Assembly: GCA_017472665.1 (NCBI GenBank)
Contig: JAFUOS010000007.1
Coordinates: forward strand, 1 to 64,000
Length of the DNA stretch: 64,000 bases
Source: Tyzzerella sp.
GTDB taxonomy: Bacteria; Bacillota; Clostridia; Lachnospirales; Lachnospiraceae
Reading direction: 5' to 3'
In this document: one piece after another, positions 25,996 through 34,806 of the stretch
How positions within the stretch are numbered: the first letter of the stretch is position 1
How the letters are laid out: every line of letters starts with the position of its first letter
The notes under the pieces: generated by a model
Database searches by the model: none
What the model saw: the letters and a program-made list of their open reading frames with translations, nothing else
Told to the model about the DNA's origin: nothing
Made by a program: the position numbers and the translations under genes

Positions 25996-26556
25996 ATGGA
26001 GTATAGAATACCAAAAAAAGGGGAAATTTATAGACACTTCAAAGGAAACCTGTATGAAATTATCATTATTGCGAGAGATTCGGAAACCTTGGAAGAAAAA
26101 GTTGTATATAAGGAAGTAGATGGGGATGCTGCTTATGTACGTCCGCTTCCAATGTTTGTAAGCTTAGTTGATAAAGAAAAATATCCGAATGCAACGCAGG
26201 AATTTCGATTTGAACTTGTGCAGGGAGTGAAGCGACACAGTGACAAGCAAATGATTTTGCAGGCAGCTATGCAAAGCAGTTTGCAGAGTGACGCATTTGC
26301 AGATGCAGAACGCAATAACTGTGAGGCTAGTATAGCAGACCATGGTATGATTATGGAATATTTGGATTTGGATACGGTGAGTGATAAAATCGAGTATTTG
26401 CTCCGCGTAAAAGATCAAATTACAGAAGAGTTTATCGAAGTTGTTGCACAGTCGTTGGAATTCACGGAGAATGCTGGGAGTCTGGTCGAGAGATATGAGG
26501 CAATTTTGCGATATCTTAGGACCGTGGCGAGATATGAAAGTGGAAGATTGAGATAA
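25996..26556 (+). CDS. DUF1653 domain protein
   Basis: The first 70 or so residues form a DUF1653 domain (PKKGEIYRHFKGNLYEIIIIARDSE), a small beta-rich unit of unknown function common in gut Firmicutes. The remaining 115 residues are predicted helical, with YLDLDTVSDKIEYLLRVKDQI near residue 117, and are not recognised. AAAGGGG lies about 8 bases before the ATG. A strong terminator follows. Confidence 0.85.
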   Translation: MEYRIPKKGEIYRHFKGNLYEIIIIARDSETLEEKVVYKEVDGDAAYVRPLPMFVSLVDKEKYPNATQEFRFELVQGVKRHSDKQMILQAAMQSSLQSDAFADAERNNCEASIADHGMIMEYLDLDTVSDKIEYLLRVKDQITEEFIEVVAQSLEFTENAGSLVERYEAILRYLRTVARYESGRLR

Positions 26557-26588
26557 ATAAAAAGTGAAGTAAATATTCAATATGGAGT

Positions 26589-26625
26589 AAAAGAGATGAG
26601 ATTTTGTGATTTCATCTCTTTTTTG
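26589..26625 (+). terminator. Terminator after the DUF1653 gene
   Basis: An 11-bp stem AAAAGAGATGA (26589-26599) with TCATCTCTTTT (26612-26622) and a T-rich tail. Confidence 0.85.
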
Positions 26626-26699
26626 CAAAATTTTATGAGGATTTTATTTTTTACAATAGACGGGCTCATAGATTTGCAAGAAAAATAGTTAGAAATGGA

Positions 26700-26728
26700 T
26701 TGACAAGAAATGTATAATTGTATACAAT
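26700..26728 (+). promoter_or_regulatory. Promoter of the citrate synthase-gntR-icd unit
   Basis: TTGACA (26700-26705), 17-bp spacer, TACAAT (26723-26728). The -10 is embedded in a perfect 12-bp palindrome. Confidence 0.8.
26717..26728. promoter_or_regulatory. Candidate operator for the neighbouring GntR/FadR-type regulator
   Basis: ATTGTATACAAT is a perfect palindrome over the -10 box. It fits the TNGTNNNACNA pattern known for FadR-subfamily GntR sites. The regulator encoded two genes downstream is of that subfamily, so negative autoregulation of the cluster is inferred. Confidence 0.55.
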
Positions 26729-26769
26729 CATACAAGAAAACAAAAACACAAAGAAAAGAGGCTTATTTT

Positions 26770-28158
26770 ATGGAAAACAGACGCGTATTTATGAATGAAC
26801 AGAACAACTTACTATCATTGGAAGAACACATGTATCCTCTGGTAGATGTACAGACACCAAATATATTTCGAAACTTATTTCCATACGAAGAAATTCCGAA
26901 AATAGCATTTAACGATAGAATTGTACCACATAATATGCCAGATGAGATCTGGATTACAGATACCACATTCCGTGATGGACAGCAATCCAGAGCACCATAT
27001 TCTACAGAACAGATTGTCACGATTTATGATAAATTTCACAAATTAGGCGGACCAAAAGGCAAGATTCGTCAGTGTGAGTTTTTCTTATACAGTAAAAAAG
27101 ACCGTGATGCTGTTTATAAATGTATGGAAAGAGGTTATGAGTTCCCAGAAGTAACCAGCTGGATTCGAGCAAGCAAAAAGGATTTCCAACTCGTAAAAGA
27201 CATTGGTATGAAAGAAACGGGTATTCTGGTAAGTTGTTCCGATTATCATATTTTCTACAAGTTGAATATGACAAGAAAGCAAGCCATGGAACATTACCTC
27301 GGAATTGTTCGTGATTGCTTGGAAATCGGTGTAAGTCCAAGATGTCACTTGGAGGACATTACACGTGCCGACATTTATGGTTTTGTAATTCCATTCTGCT
27401 TAGAATTGATGAAATTAAGAGAAGAATATCAAATTCCAGTAAAAGTTCGCGTATGTGACACTATGGGATATGGAGTAAACTTCCCAGGTGCTGTAATTCC
27501 ACGTTCGATTCCGGGAATTATTTATGGCATCATGGTTCATGCAGGTGTTCCAAGTGAATTGATTGAATTCCATGGACACAATGATTTCTATAAGGCGGTA
27601 AATAACTCAACAACAGCATGGCTATATGGAGCATCTGGTGTAAACTGTTCACTGTTTGGTATTGGTGAACGTACAGGTAATACACCACTGGAAGCAATGG
27701 TATTCGAGTATGCTCAGCTTCGAGGAACATTGGATGGTATGGATACAACTGTAATTACAGAACTTGCTGAATATTATGAAAAAGAAATTGGTTACAAAGT
27801 ACCATCTAGAACCCCATTTGTAGGAAGCAGCTTCAATGTGACAAGAGCAGGCATTCATGCAGATGGATTGCTTAAGAACCAAGAAATTTACAACATTTTC
27901 AATACAGAAAAATTCTTGAACAGACCAGCCTTGGTTGCTGTATCAAATACTTCTGGTTTGGCAGGAATTGCACACTGGATGAACGCTTATTATAAATTGA
28001 CAGGTGACCGTGCAGTAGACAAGAGTTCGCCAGTGGTTACAAAAGTCAAAGAATGGGTCGACGCAGAATATGAAGCAGGCCGTGTGACGGTAATCACAGA
28101 CGAAGAATTAGTGAGGGTAATCACAGATGTTTGCCATGAATTACAAATAGTGCTATAA
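26770..28158 (+). CDS. DRE-TIM metallolyase, probable Re-citrate synthase
   Basis: The protein belongs to the 2-isopropylmalate/homocitrate synthase superfamily, which condenses acetyl-CoA with 2-oxo acids. It has the metal and catalytic motif TDTTFRDGQQSR near residue 59, the HxH metal motif in EFHGHNDF, and the GIGERTGNTPLEA loop. It lacks the long regulatory LeuA C-terminal domain. Clostridia without a classical GltA use a member of this family as (Re)-citrate synthase. Immediate linkage to icd and a shared regulator favours citrate synthase over isopropylmalate or homocitrate synthase; no leucine or lysine genes are near. Start ATG 26770 follows AAAGAGG. No aconitase gene is in the window. 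Confidence 0.68.
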   Translation: MENRRVFMNEQNNLLSLEEHMYPLVDVQTPNIFRNLFPYEEIPKIAFNDRIVPHNMPDEIWITDTTFRDGQQSRAPYSTEQIVTIYDKFHKLGGPKGKIRQCEFFLYSKKDRDAVYKCMERGYEFPEVTSWIRASKKDFQLVKDIGMKETGILVSCSDYHIFYKLNMTRKQAMEHYLGIVRDCLEIGVSPRCHLEDITRADIYGFVIPFCLELMKLREEYQIPVKVRVCDTMGYGVNFPGAVIPRSIPGIIYGIMVHAGVPSELIEFHGHNDFYKAVNNSTTAWLYGASGVNCSLFGIGERTGNTPLEAMVFEYAQLRGTLDGMDTTVITELAEYYEKEIGYKVPSRTPFVGSSFNVTRAGIHADGLLKNQEIYNIFNTEKFLNRPALVAVSNTSGLAGIAHWMNAYYKLTGDRAVDKSSPVVTKVKEWVDAEYEAGRVTVITDEELVRVITDVCHELQIVL

Positions 28159-28159
28159 T
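28131..28159 (+). promoter_or_regulatory. Internal promoter before gntR-icd
   Basis: TTGCCA (28131-28136), 17-bp spacer, TATAAT (28154-28159) with TGC directly before it (extended -10). It lies over the end of the citrate synthase gene. Confidence 0.6.
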
Positions 28160-28162
28160 ATG

Positions 28163-28242
28163 GGTGCTTAGCGAATTTGAGCCTTTGGTGACGGATGAGT
28201 TTAGTGAGACATATGCCCTTGTGGCACAGTCTAGGTAGCATT
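28163..28242 (+). other. Structured 5' leader of gntR, type unknown
   Basis: The 110 bp between the citrate synthase stop and gntR hold no gene. If transcription starts about 28165, the leader can close with GGTGCT (28163-28168) pairing AGCATT (28237-28242, with G-U pairs) and contains a TGCC/GGCA hairpin (28214-28226). It matches no riboswitch class I can recognise. Confidence 0.35.
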
Positions 28243-28268
28243 GAAAGTAACAATTAGGAGAGAGCAAA

Positions 28269-28919
28269 ATGGAAGAGTATCAAGAGCTGTCTTTGCGAGG
28301 AAAAGTATTTCAAAAGATTCGCGATGATATTTTAAAAGGGAGATACGAAGAAAATGAAGAGCTAAGGGAAAGCACCCTTGGAAAAGAGCTGGGAGTCAGC
28401 CGTACCCCGGTAAGAGAGGCACTTAGACAACTGGAGTTAGAGGGACTCGTGAAGATTATTCCGAATAAAGGGGCTTATGTTACTGGCATTACGGGAAAAG
28501 ATGTAAGTGATATTTATATCATTCGTTCTCTTTTGGAAGGACTTTGTGCCAGATGGGCAACAGAACATATTACCGAAGAACAGATTGACAAGTTAGAGGA
28601 AATTATATTATTATCTGAATATCATGTGAACAAGAAAAAGGAACTGGCAGCGCAGGTGACAAAGCTGGACAGTGAGTTCCATGAAGTGCTGTATGAGGCT
28701 TCCAACAGCCGTATTTTAGAGCATGTGTTATCTGATTTTCATAATTATGTGCAGTCTGCGAGAAAAATGTCAGTTGCAAATCAGGATCGTGCAGAAAAGT
28801 CTATTGCGGAGCATAAGGAAATCTTGCAGGCGATTAAGGATAAAGATGCAGACAGGGCAGAACAGCTGGCAAATGCACATATTTTGAATGTGATGAAAAA
28901 CTTGAAAATGGATGTCTAG
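28269..28919 (+). CDS. GntR-family regulator, FadR subfamily (FCD domain)
   Basis: This is a DNA-binding repressor or activator controlled by a small carboxylate. The N-terminal winged helix carries LRESTLGKELGVSRTPVREALRQLELEGLV (given here only as a landmark, residues about 36-65), and the C-terminal helical FCD domain has a metal/ligand set including DSEFHEVLYEASNS and AEHKEILQAI. It sits between the probable citrate synthase and icd, 16 bp before icd. It most likely senses a TCA-type acid and controls this cluster through the palindrome at 26717. Confidence 0.92.
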   Translation: MEEYQELSLRGKVFQKIRDDILKGRYEENEELRESTLGKELGVSRTPVREALRQLELEGLVKIIPNKGAYVTGITGKDVSDIYIIRSLLEGLCARWATEHITEEQIDKLEEIILLSEYHVNKKKELAAQVTKLDSEFHEVLYEASNSRILEHVLSDFHNYVQSARKMSVANQDRAEKSIAEHKEILQAIKDKDADRAEQLANAHILNVMKNLKMDV

Positions 28920-28935
28920 ATAGGAGGATTTGAGA

Positions 28936-30132
28936 ATGGACAAGATTAAAATGACAACACCACTTGTAGAAATGGATGGAGATGAGATGACAAGAATTCT
29001 TTGGAAAATGATCAAAGATGAATTGTTATTGCCATATATTGATTTGAAAACAGAGTATTATGACCTTGGTTTGGAACATCGTAATGAAACAAATGACCAG
29101 GTGACAATTGATTCTGCAAATGCAACAAAGAAATATGGCGTTGCTGTAAAATGTGCTACAATCACACCAAATGCAGCACGTATGACAGAATACAACTTAA
29201 AAGAAATGTGGAAGAGCCCAAACGGAACAATCCGTGCGATGCTTGACGGAACAGTATTCCGTGCACCAATCGTTGTAAAAGGGATTGAGCCTTGCGTGAA
29301 GAATTGGAAGAAACCAATTACAATCGCAAGACATGCGTATGGTGATGTTTACAAGAACACAGAGATGATTGTTCCAGGTCCTGGGAAAGTGGAATTGGTT
29401 TATACAGCAGAAGATGGAACAGAGACACGTGAGTTAGTACATAACTATAAGAGTGCGGGAGTTGCACAAGGTATGCATAACTTAGATGACTCCATTGAAA
29501 GTTTTGCAAGAAGCTGCTTTAACTATGCATTAGATACAAAGCAGAGTTTATGGTTTGCAACAAAAGATACAATTTCTAAGAAATATGACCATACTTTCAA
29601 AGACATTTTCCAAGAAATCTTTGATAAGGAATACAAAGAAGCATTTGACAAAGCAGGTATCGAATATTTTTATACATTAATTGATGATGCAGTTGCTCGT
29701 GTTATGAAAGCAGAAGGTGGATTCATCTGGGCTTGTAAGAACTATGATGGTGATGTTATGAGCGATATGGTTTCCTCTGCATTTGGCTCACTTGCAATGA
29801 TGACATCTGTACTTGTTTCACCACAAGGATACTATGAATACGAGGCTGCTCATGGAACTGTACAACGCCACTATTACAAACACCTCAAGGGTGAAGAAAC
29901 ATCTACAAACTCTGTAGCAACAATCTTTGCTTGGACAGGTGCACTTCGTAAACGTGGTGAATTAGATGGAAATAAAGAGTTGATGGAATTTGCTGATAGA
30001 TTGGAAAAAGCAACTCTTGATACAATTGAAAGTGGTAAGATGACAAAAGACTTGGCACTTATTACAACAATTGAAAATCCAACTGTTTTAAATAGTGAGG
30101 AGTTTATTAAAGAGATTGCGAAATCTTTATAA
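28936..30132 (+). CDS. icd: NADP-dependent isocitrate dehydrogenase
   Basis: The enzyme oxidatively decarboxylates isocitrate to 2-oxoglutarate, feeding glutamate synthesis. The 398-residue sequence is of the homodimeric, eukaryote-like type II family. Segments are [12 protein letters not shown], the substrate loop [29 protein letters not shown] and [13 protein letters not shown], the last typical of NADP specificity. The ATG at 28936 follows AGGAGG; the TTG at 28930 is too close to it. With the upstream citrate synthase it gives an oxidative half-cycle, with aconitase expected elsewhere. Confidence 0.95.
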   Translation: MDKIKMTTPLVEMDGDEMTRILWKMIKDELLLPYIDLKTEYYDLGLEHRNETNDQVTIDSANATKKYGVAVKCATITPNAARMTEYNLKEMWKSPNGTIRAMLDGTVFRAPIVVKGIEPCVKNWKKPITIARHAYGDVYKNTEMIVPGPGKVELVYTAEDGTETRELVHNYKSAGVAQGMHNLDDSIESFARSCFNYALDTKQSLWFATKDTISKKYDHTFKDIFQEIFDKEYKEAFDKAGIEYFYTLIDDAVARVMKAEGGFIWACKNYDGDVMSDMVSSAFGSLAMMTSVLVSPQGYYEYEAAHGTVQRHYYKHLKGEETSTNSVATIFAWTGALRKRGELDGNKELMEFADRLEKATLDTIESGKMTKDLALITTIENPTVLNSEEFIKEIAKSL

Positions 30133-30160
30133 GATGATGGAATTTATCTTGCAATTGAGA

Positions 30161-30211
30161 TGTAATTTCTAAATACCTATAATTTCGAAATACATGTAAT
30201 TTCTAAACACA
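30161..30211 (+). repeat. Three tandem 17-bp repeats
   Basis: Copies start at 30161, 30178 and 30195 with an exact 17-bp period. Each is close to TGTAATTTCTAAATACC. They lie between the icd stop and its terminator. Confidence 0.75.
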
Positions 30212-30212
30212 T

Positions 30213-30274
30213 AAAAAACACTCTGTAATACCCTGGATTTATACAGAACTAAGGGTATAGCAGAGTGTTTTTTT
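30213..30274. terminator. Long terminator hairpin between icd and the ABC-F gene
   Basis: Outer stem AAAAAACACTCTG (30213-30225) pairs with CAGAGTGTTTTTT (30261-30273), with a further inner TACCCT/AGGGTA pairing. Both strands end in T-runs. The rest of the 30133-30399 gap, about 125 bp after the hairpin, shows nothing recognisable. Confidence 0.85.
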
Positions 30275-30399
30275 GAAATATAGAAAAATCTGGTGAAATG
30301 AGTGGCAAAATCAATGGATTTTACGGTCTTTTTGGGTATTACAGTACAGAAAATTTGTATATACCAAAATAGGTCTTGCAGAGGAGATGGCTATTGATA

Positions 30400-32397
30400 T
30401 TACTCCGCCAATTCTTCCCATTTTACATACAATTCTTCTAATTCCGCTGCAATGGCAGCCTTTTCTTGTGATAATTCACGACATTTCAAAGAATTTGTGT
30501 AAACATCCTCATGAGTCATCATTTCATCAATTTCAGCATCCCGCTCTTCAAGAGCAGTAATGCGTTCTTCTGTCTTCTTCAAGTCGTTCTGACGTTTCCG
30601 CTCTTTCGCCTGTGCTTCTTTCTGTGCTTTCCAGTCAAGTTTATTTTCAGATTCTTTTACAGGAGCAGAAGATGCCGAAGAACTTGAGAAAGAGCCAGCA
30701 CCTGACGAACTATAAGTATGGTCAGTTCCAGTATTTGAAGAGCCAGTAAGTTTTGTGCCACCAGTAACGCCAGAAGCATAAGCAGCCGTCAATTCTTCTT
30801 TTTTCTCGAGATAATAATCATAGTTTCCGATATAATTTACAAATGTGCCATTTACCAAATCCATAATTCTGCTTGCAGTCTGGTTAATAAAATAACGGTC
30901 ATGTGACACATAAAGAACGGTACCAGTGTATTCGTTCAATGCCTTTTCCAAAATCTCCTTTGAAGCGATATCCAAGTGGTTAGTAGGTTCATCAAGGATT
31001 AAGAAGTTTGCCTCAGACAACATAAGTTTCGCTAAGGAAACACGCCCGCGTTCGCCACCACTAAGGTCGCTAATTAATTTATAAACATCATCGCCCGTAA
31101 ACAAAAAAGCAGCGAGAGTATTACGAATCTGAGTATTGGTCAGCGTCGGATAATCATCTGAAATTTCATCAAAGATGTTTTTATTCATATGCAATACATG
31201 ATGTTCTTGATCGTAATATCCAATCTGTACTTTAGAACCAAGTCGAAATGAACCGCTGTCAGCTGCAACCACTTCATTCAGAATTTTAAGAAGAGTAGTT
31301 TTTCCAGTTCCGTTATCTCCAATGATAGCAACATGTTCACCACGTTTGATTTCAAAATTGACATTTTCAAAGAGCTTTAAATTACCATATGATTTTTCAA
31401 GGTCTTCCACAGACAATACATCGTTTCCGCTGACGCAAGATGGCTCCAAAGAAAAATGCAATTCCTGCGCATCACCCATCGGCTTGTCCACACGCTCCAT
31501 TTTCTCAAGCATCTTTTCACGGCTTTCTGCACGTTTAATCGACTTCTCACGGTTGAAGGAGCGGAGTTTTTCAATGACAGCCTCCTGATGTTTGATTTCA
31601 GCCTGTTGGTTCAGATATTCTTTGATTTTTGCTTCACGAATCATTTTCTTCTTCTCGGCAAAATCAGAATAATTTCCTTGGAAACACATGATATTTCCGT
31701 ATTCAATCTCAATCACTTTAGATACTACACGATTTAAGAAATAACGGTCATGGGATACAATTAAAACTGCGCCGCCATAATTTAATAAATAGTTCTCTAA
31801 CCAGCTGATGGAATTCATATCCAAATGGTTTGTTGGTTCATCCAAAAGTAGAATATCTGGCTTGGTCAATAAAAGTTTGCCAAGCGCAACCCGTGTTTTT
31901 TGACCACCAGAAAGTGTGTCGACTGATTTGGAAAATTCGTCTTCATGGAATCCAAGACCTTTCAATACTCCGATTAGTTCACTTTGATAAGCATAACCAT
32001 TTGCCTGTTCAAAGCGTTCTGTTAAAAGATGATAGGAGTGAAGTCGGTTTTCCAGTTCTTCCCCCTGTAAATGTTTCATTTCCAGCTCCATTACACGAAT
32101 CTGTTTTTCCATTTCAATGATATCCGCTTTGGCCGTTTTGATTTCTTCCAAAATCGAATTTTCACTGGAAAGTTCCTGATGTTGTGACAGATAACCTATG
32201 GTTTTTCCTTTTGCGATGATAATTTCACCACTGTCAGGTTCCAGTTCTTTCATAATCATTTTAAGGACAGTTGATTTACCCGCACCATTTAAGCCAATGA
32301 GAGCGGCTTTTTCTCGATCTTCTATATGAAAGGAGCCAGATTTTACAATGACCTGGTCTCCAAATGCCTTTGAAATATTATGACATGCTAAAATCAT
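30400..32397 (-). CDS. ABC-F family ATPase
   Basis: ABC-F proteins have two ATPase domains and no membrane part and act on the ribosome, either in translation factor roles or in antibiotic protection. Domain 1 has GLNGAGKST and LSGGQKTRVALGK with DEPTNHLD, domain 2 has GDNGTGKTT and LSGGERGRVSLAK with DEPTNHLD. A basic linker near residues 240-310 and a charged coiled-coil C-terminus (about 560-665) with a Ser/Gly-rich stretch before it match the YdiF-like housekeeping group. Nothing specifically marks it as a resistance factor. GGAGGT precedes the start. Confidence 0.92.
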   Translation of the reverse strand: MILACHNISKAFGDQVIVKSGSFHIEDREKAALIGLNGAGKSTVLKMIMKELEPDSGEIIIAKGKTIGYLSQHQELSSENSILEEIKTAKADIIEMEKQIRVMELEMKHLQGEELENRLHSYHLLTERFEQANGYAYQSELIGVLKGLGFHEDEFSKSVDTLSGGQKTRVALGKLLLTKPDILLLDEPTNHLDMNSISWLENYLLNYGGAVLIVSHDRYFLNRVVSKVIEIEYGNIMCFQGNYSDFAEKKKMIREAKIKEYLNQQAEIKHQEAVIEKLRSFNREKSIKRAESREKMLEKMERVDKPMGDAQELHFSLEPSCVSGNDVLSVEDLEKSYGNLKLFENVNFEIKRGEHVAIIGDNGTGKTTLLKILNEVVAADSGSFRLGSKVQIGYYDQEHHVLHMNKNIFDEISDDYPTLTNTQIRNTLAAFLFTGDDVYKLISDLSGGERGRVSLAKLMLSEANFLILDEPTNHLDIASKEILEKALNEYTGTVLYVSHDRYFINQTASRIMDLVNGTFVNYIGNYDYYLEKKEELTAAYASGVTGGTKLTGSSNTGTDHTYSSSGAGSFSSSSASSAPVKESENKLDWKAQKEAQAKERKRQNDLKKTEERITALEERDAEIDEMMTHEDVYTNSLKCRELSQEKAAIAAELEELYVKWEELAE

Positions 32398-32433
32398 ATG
32401 TACCTCCCAATTTAGACATACTTAAACATAATA

Positions 32434-32461
32434 ATTATATCTAAAATTATACAAAAAACAA
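32434..32461 (-). promoter_or_regulatory. Promoter of the ABC-F gene (minus strand)
   Basis: Minus-strand TTGTTT (32461-32456), 16-bp spacer and TATAAT (32439-32434). The region is very AT-rich, so this is tentative. Confidence 0.42.
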
Positions 32462-32469
32462 CTAAAAAT

Positions 32470-32498
32470 TTGACTTTGGTGTCAGAATTACTTATAAT
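32470..32498 (+). promoter_or_regulatory. Promoter of rex
   Basis: TTGACT (32470-32475), 17-bp spacer, TATAAT (32493-32498), 39 bp before the GTG start. Confidence 0.72.
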
Positions 32499-32537
32499 AA
32501 TAACTAATGTAATAATATACAGGAAGGGGAATAAAAG

Positions 32538-33185
32538 GTGGAAGAAAGAGAAATTTCTCAGGCGGTCATTCGTAGATTGCCACGATATTACCGTTACCTT
32601 GGTGAATTGTTGGCGAACGACGTGGAACGTATTTCCTCCAACGATTTAAGCAAGAGAATGCATGTTACAGCCTCTCAAATTAGACAGGATTTAAATAATT
32701 TTGGAGGTTTTGGACAACAAGGCTATGGCTACAATGTGAAGTATTTACATACTGAGATTGGGAAAATTCTCGGTTTGGATGTAAATCATAATTTTATTAT
32801 CATTGGTGCCGGTAATCTTGGTCAGGCGTTAGCAAATTATGCGGCATTTGAAAACAGTGGATTTATTTTAAAGGGAATTTTTGATGTAAATCCAAGATTA
32901 GAAGGGGTTACGATCCGTGGAGTTCCGATACGCATGATGGAAGAACTAAAAGAATTTATTGCAGAAAATAATATTGAAATTGCAGTTTTGACGATTCCGA
33001 AGACAAAGGCAATTGAAGTGGCTGAGATGCTTTCAGATACAGGTATTAAGGGGATTTGGAATTTTGCTCATACAGATTTACATCTTCCGGAAAATATCAT
33101 TGTTGAAAATGTACATTTGGCAGAAAGTCTTATGAGACTTTCCTATGAAGTAGGACGTTACGACGAGGAACACAAGGATATATAA
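32538..33185 (+). CDS. rex: Redox-sensing transcriptional repressor Rex
   Basis: Rex binds DNA when the NADH/NAD+ ratio is low and releases it on NADH binding, controlling fermentation genes. The N-terminal winged helix includes SNDLSKRMHVTASQIRQDL, followed by the FGGFGQQGYGYNV linker. The Rossmann domain has GAGNLGQALANY near residue 92 and the C-terminal swapped helix ends MRLSYEVGRYDEEH. GTG is the start, with GGAAGGGG upstream. A likely target is the alcohol dehydrogenase at 43091, which has a Rex-box-like palindrome. Confidence 0.97.
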   Translation: MEEREISQAVIRRLPRYYRYLGELLANDVERISSNDLSKRMHVTASQIRQDLNNFGGFGQQGYGYNVKYLHTEIGKILGLDVNHNFIIIGAGNLGQALANYAAFENSGFILKGIFDVNPRLEGVTIRGVPIRMMEELKEFIAENNIEIAVLTIPKTKAIEVAEMLSDTGIKGIWNFAHTDLHLPENIIVENVHLAESLMRLSYEVGRYDEEHKDI

Positions 33186-33192
33186 GAATTTG

Positions 33193-33239
33193 AAACGTGT
33201 ATTTAAGCATGAGAGCTACATGCTTTCTTACACGTTTTT
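33193..33239 (+). terminator. Terminator after rex
   Basis: Outer stem AAACGTGTA/TACACGTTT (33193-33201 with 33229-33237) and inner stem AAGCATG/CATGCTT (33205-33211 with 33219-33225), with a short T-tail. Confidence 0.75.
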
Positions 33240-33261
33240 CGTATAAGTAGAGGTGGAAATG

Positions 33262-34794
33262 ATGAGATATTTACCGACAGGGGAGCAAATGAGGAAGGCA
33301 GACTCATATACAATTGAACAGATTGGTCTTCCATCCATGGTGCTTATGGAGCGGGCTGCATTGCAGGTCGTGGAAAAATTAGAACGAGAAAAATTAGACT
33401 TATCGAAGGTTCTGGTTGTCTGCGGTTCTGGAAATAATGGAGGCGATGGTTATGCAGTTGCCAGACTTTTGCATTTAAAAGGAATCCATGTAGAAATTCT
33501 TTTTGCAGGAAAAGACACGTCCAGAAGTGCAGAAAATAGGAAGCAAAAAGAAATTGCTGAATTTTATCAGATTCCAGTAGTTGAAGAAATCCAGGAGAAG
33601 GAATATAGTGTTATTGTTGATGCTATTTTTGGAACAGGGTTAAAAAGAGAGATTGAAGGAAATTATTATGATATTATCTCTCTTTTGAATCAGAAAACAG
33701 GGATCAAGGTTTCCATTGATATTCCATCGGGCATCCATGACACGAGTGGAGCTGTGATGGGGATTGCATTTCGGGCGGATTATACGGTTGCAATTGCTTT
33801 TGCAAAGAGAGGTTCGGTATTATATCCAGGAGCGCAATATGTTGGTAAAATCGTGATTGGAGACATTGGGATTACCAAAGAATCCTTATCTCAAGAAGAA
33901 CGATTTACCTATGGATTTGAAAAAGAGGATTTGAAGTTTTTGTTTCCAAAACGCCAGCCTGATTCTCACAAGGGAAGTTATGGGAAAGTCCTATTGGTTG
34001 TCGGAAGTAAAGGGATGTCTGGGGCAGCTTTTCTGAGTGCAAAAGCGTCCTATGCTGTTGGTGCCGGGTTGGTGCAAATCTATACAGCAGAGGAAAATCG
34101 CGTGATTTTGCAACAGTTATTGCCAGAGGCAATCATCACCACCTATACGGAGTATGATGAAAAGCAATTGGCTGAATTGTTATCATGGGCAGATGTTGTC
34201 GGGATTGGCAGTGGACTTGGAAAGAGCGACACAGCAGTTCAAATTGTGAGACAGACATTGAGAGATACGAAAGCTCCATGTGTTGTGGATGCAGATGCAC
34301 TTAACATCATTGCGGAATATAGAGTATGGTTAGAAGATATATGCGGTCAAACAGAGTGGAAGCAAAACATGGGCTTACAGAATAGCAAACGAGATATCAT
34401 ATTTACGCCGCACATGAAAGAAATGGCAAGATTGTTGGATTCTTCCGTAAGTGAACTGGCCGAACAAAGAATTCCAATTCTGACAGAGTTTGTATCCCAA
34501 TATCCAGTTGTCTGTGTCCTAAAAGATGCCAGAACTTTGGTCGCAAAACAAGATGAGAATTTATATGTGAATCTCTCAGGAAATGCTGCAATGGCAAAAG
34601 CTGGTTCAGGTGATGTCTTGACTGGAATCATTACAGGTATCGTCGCACAGCGGGTAGAAGCTTGCAAAGCAGCATGCCTTGGGGTTTATCTACACGGACT
34701 TGCCGGAGATGCAGCAAAAGAAGAAAAGGGGAGTTACAGTGTCCTTGCAAGTGACATTATAGATAGTATCAGTGATGTGCTGAAAGAAATATAA
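33262..34794 (+). CDS. nnr: Bifunctional NAD(P)H-hydrate epimerase / ADP-dependent dehydratase
   Basis: Nnr repairs hydrated NAD(P)H. The N-terminal YjeF_N epimerase domain (about residues 1-215) has GNNGGDGYAVARLL and DAIFGTGL. The C-terminal dehydratase domain (about 225-510), related to sugar kinases, has SHKGSYGKVLLVVGS, VVDADALN and the catalytic loop GSGDVLTGIITG. Two ATGs (33259, 33262) follow AGAGGTGG; 33262 has the better spacing. Next to rex and upstream of alr with 12 bp between, it fits a redox cofactor context. Confidence 0.94.
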   Translation: MRYLPTGEQMRKADSYTIEQIGLPSMVLMERAALQVVEKLEREKLDLSKVLVVCGSGNNGGDGYAVARLLHLKGIHVEILFAGKDTSRSAENRKQKEIAEFYQIPVVEEIQEKEYSVIVDAIFGTGLKREIEGNYYDIISLLNQKTGIKVSIDIPSGIHDTSGAVMGIAFRADYTVAIAFAKRGSVLYPGAQYVGKIVIGDIGITKESLSQEERFTYGFEKEDLKFLFPKRQPDSHKGSYGKVLLVVGSKGMSGAAFLSAKASYAVGAGLVQIYTAEENRVILQQLLPEAIITTYTEYDEKQLAELLSWADVVGIGSGLGKSDTAVQIVRQTLRDTKAPCVVDADALNIIAEYRVWLEDICGQTEWKQNMGLQNSKRDIIFTPHMKEMARLLDSSVSELAEQRIPILTEFVSQYPVVCVLKDARTLVAKQDENLYVNLSGNAAMAKAGSGDVLTGIITGIVAQRVEACKAACLGVYLHGLAGDAAKEEKGSYSVLASDIIDSISDVLKEI

Positions 34795-34806
34795 GAGGTG
34801 AGTAAA

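Noticed and set aside
30400-32397. ABC-F gene as an antibiotic resistance determinant
   Set aside because: The sequence resembles housekeeping YdiF-like members; nothing in context or linker points to a specific drug.
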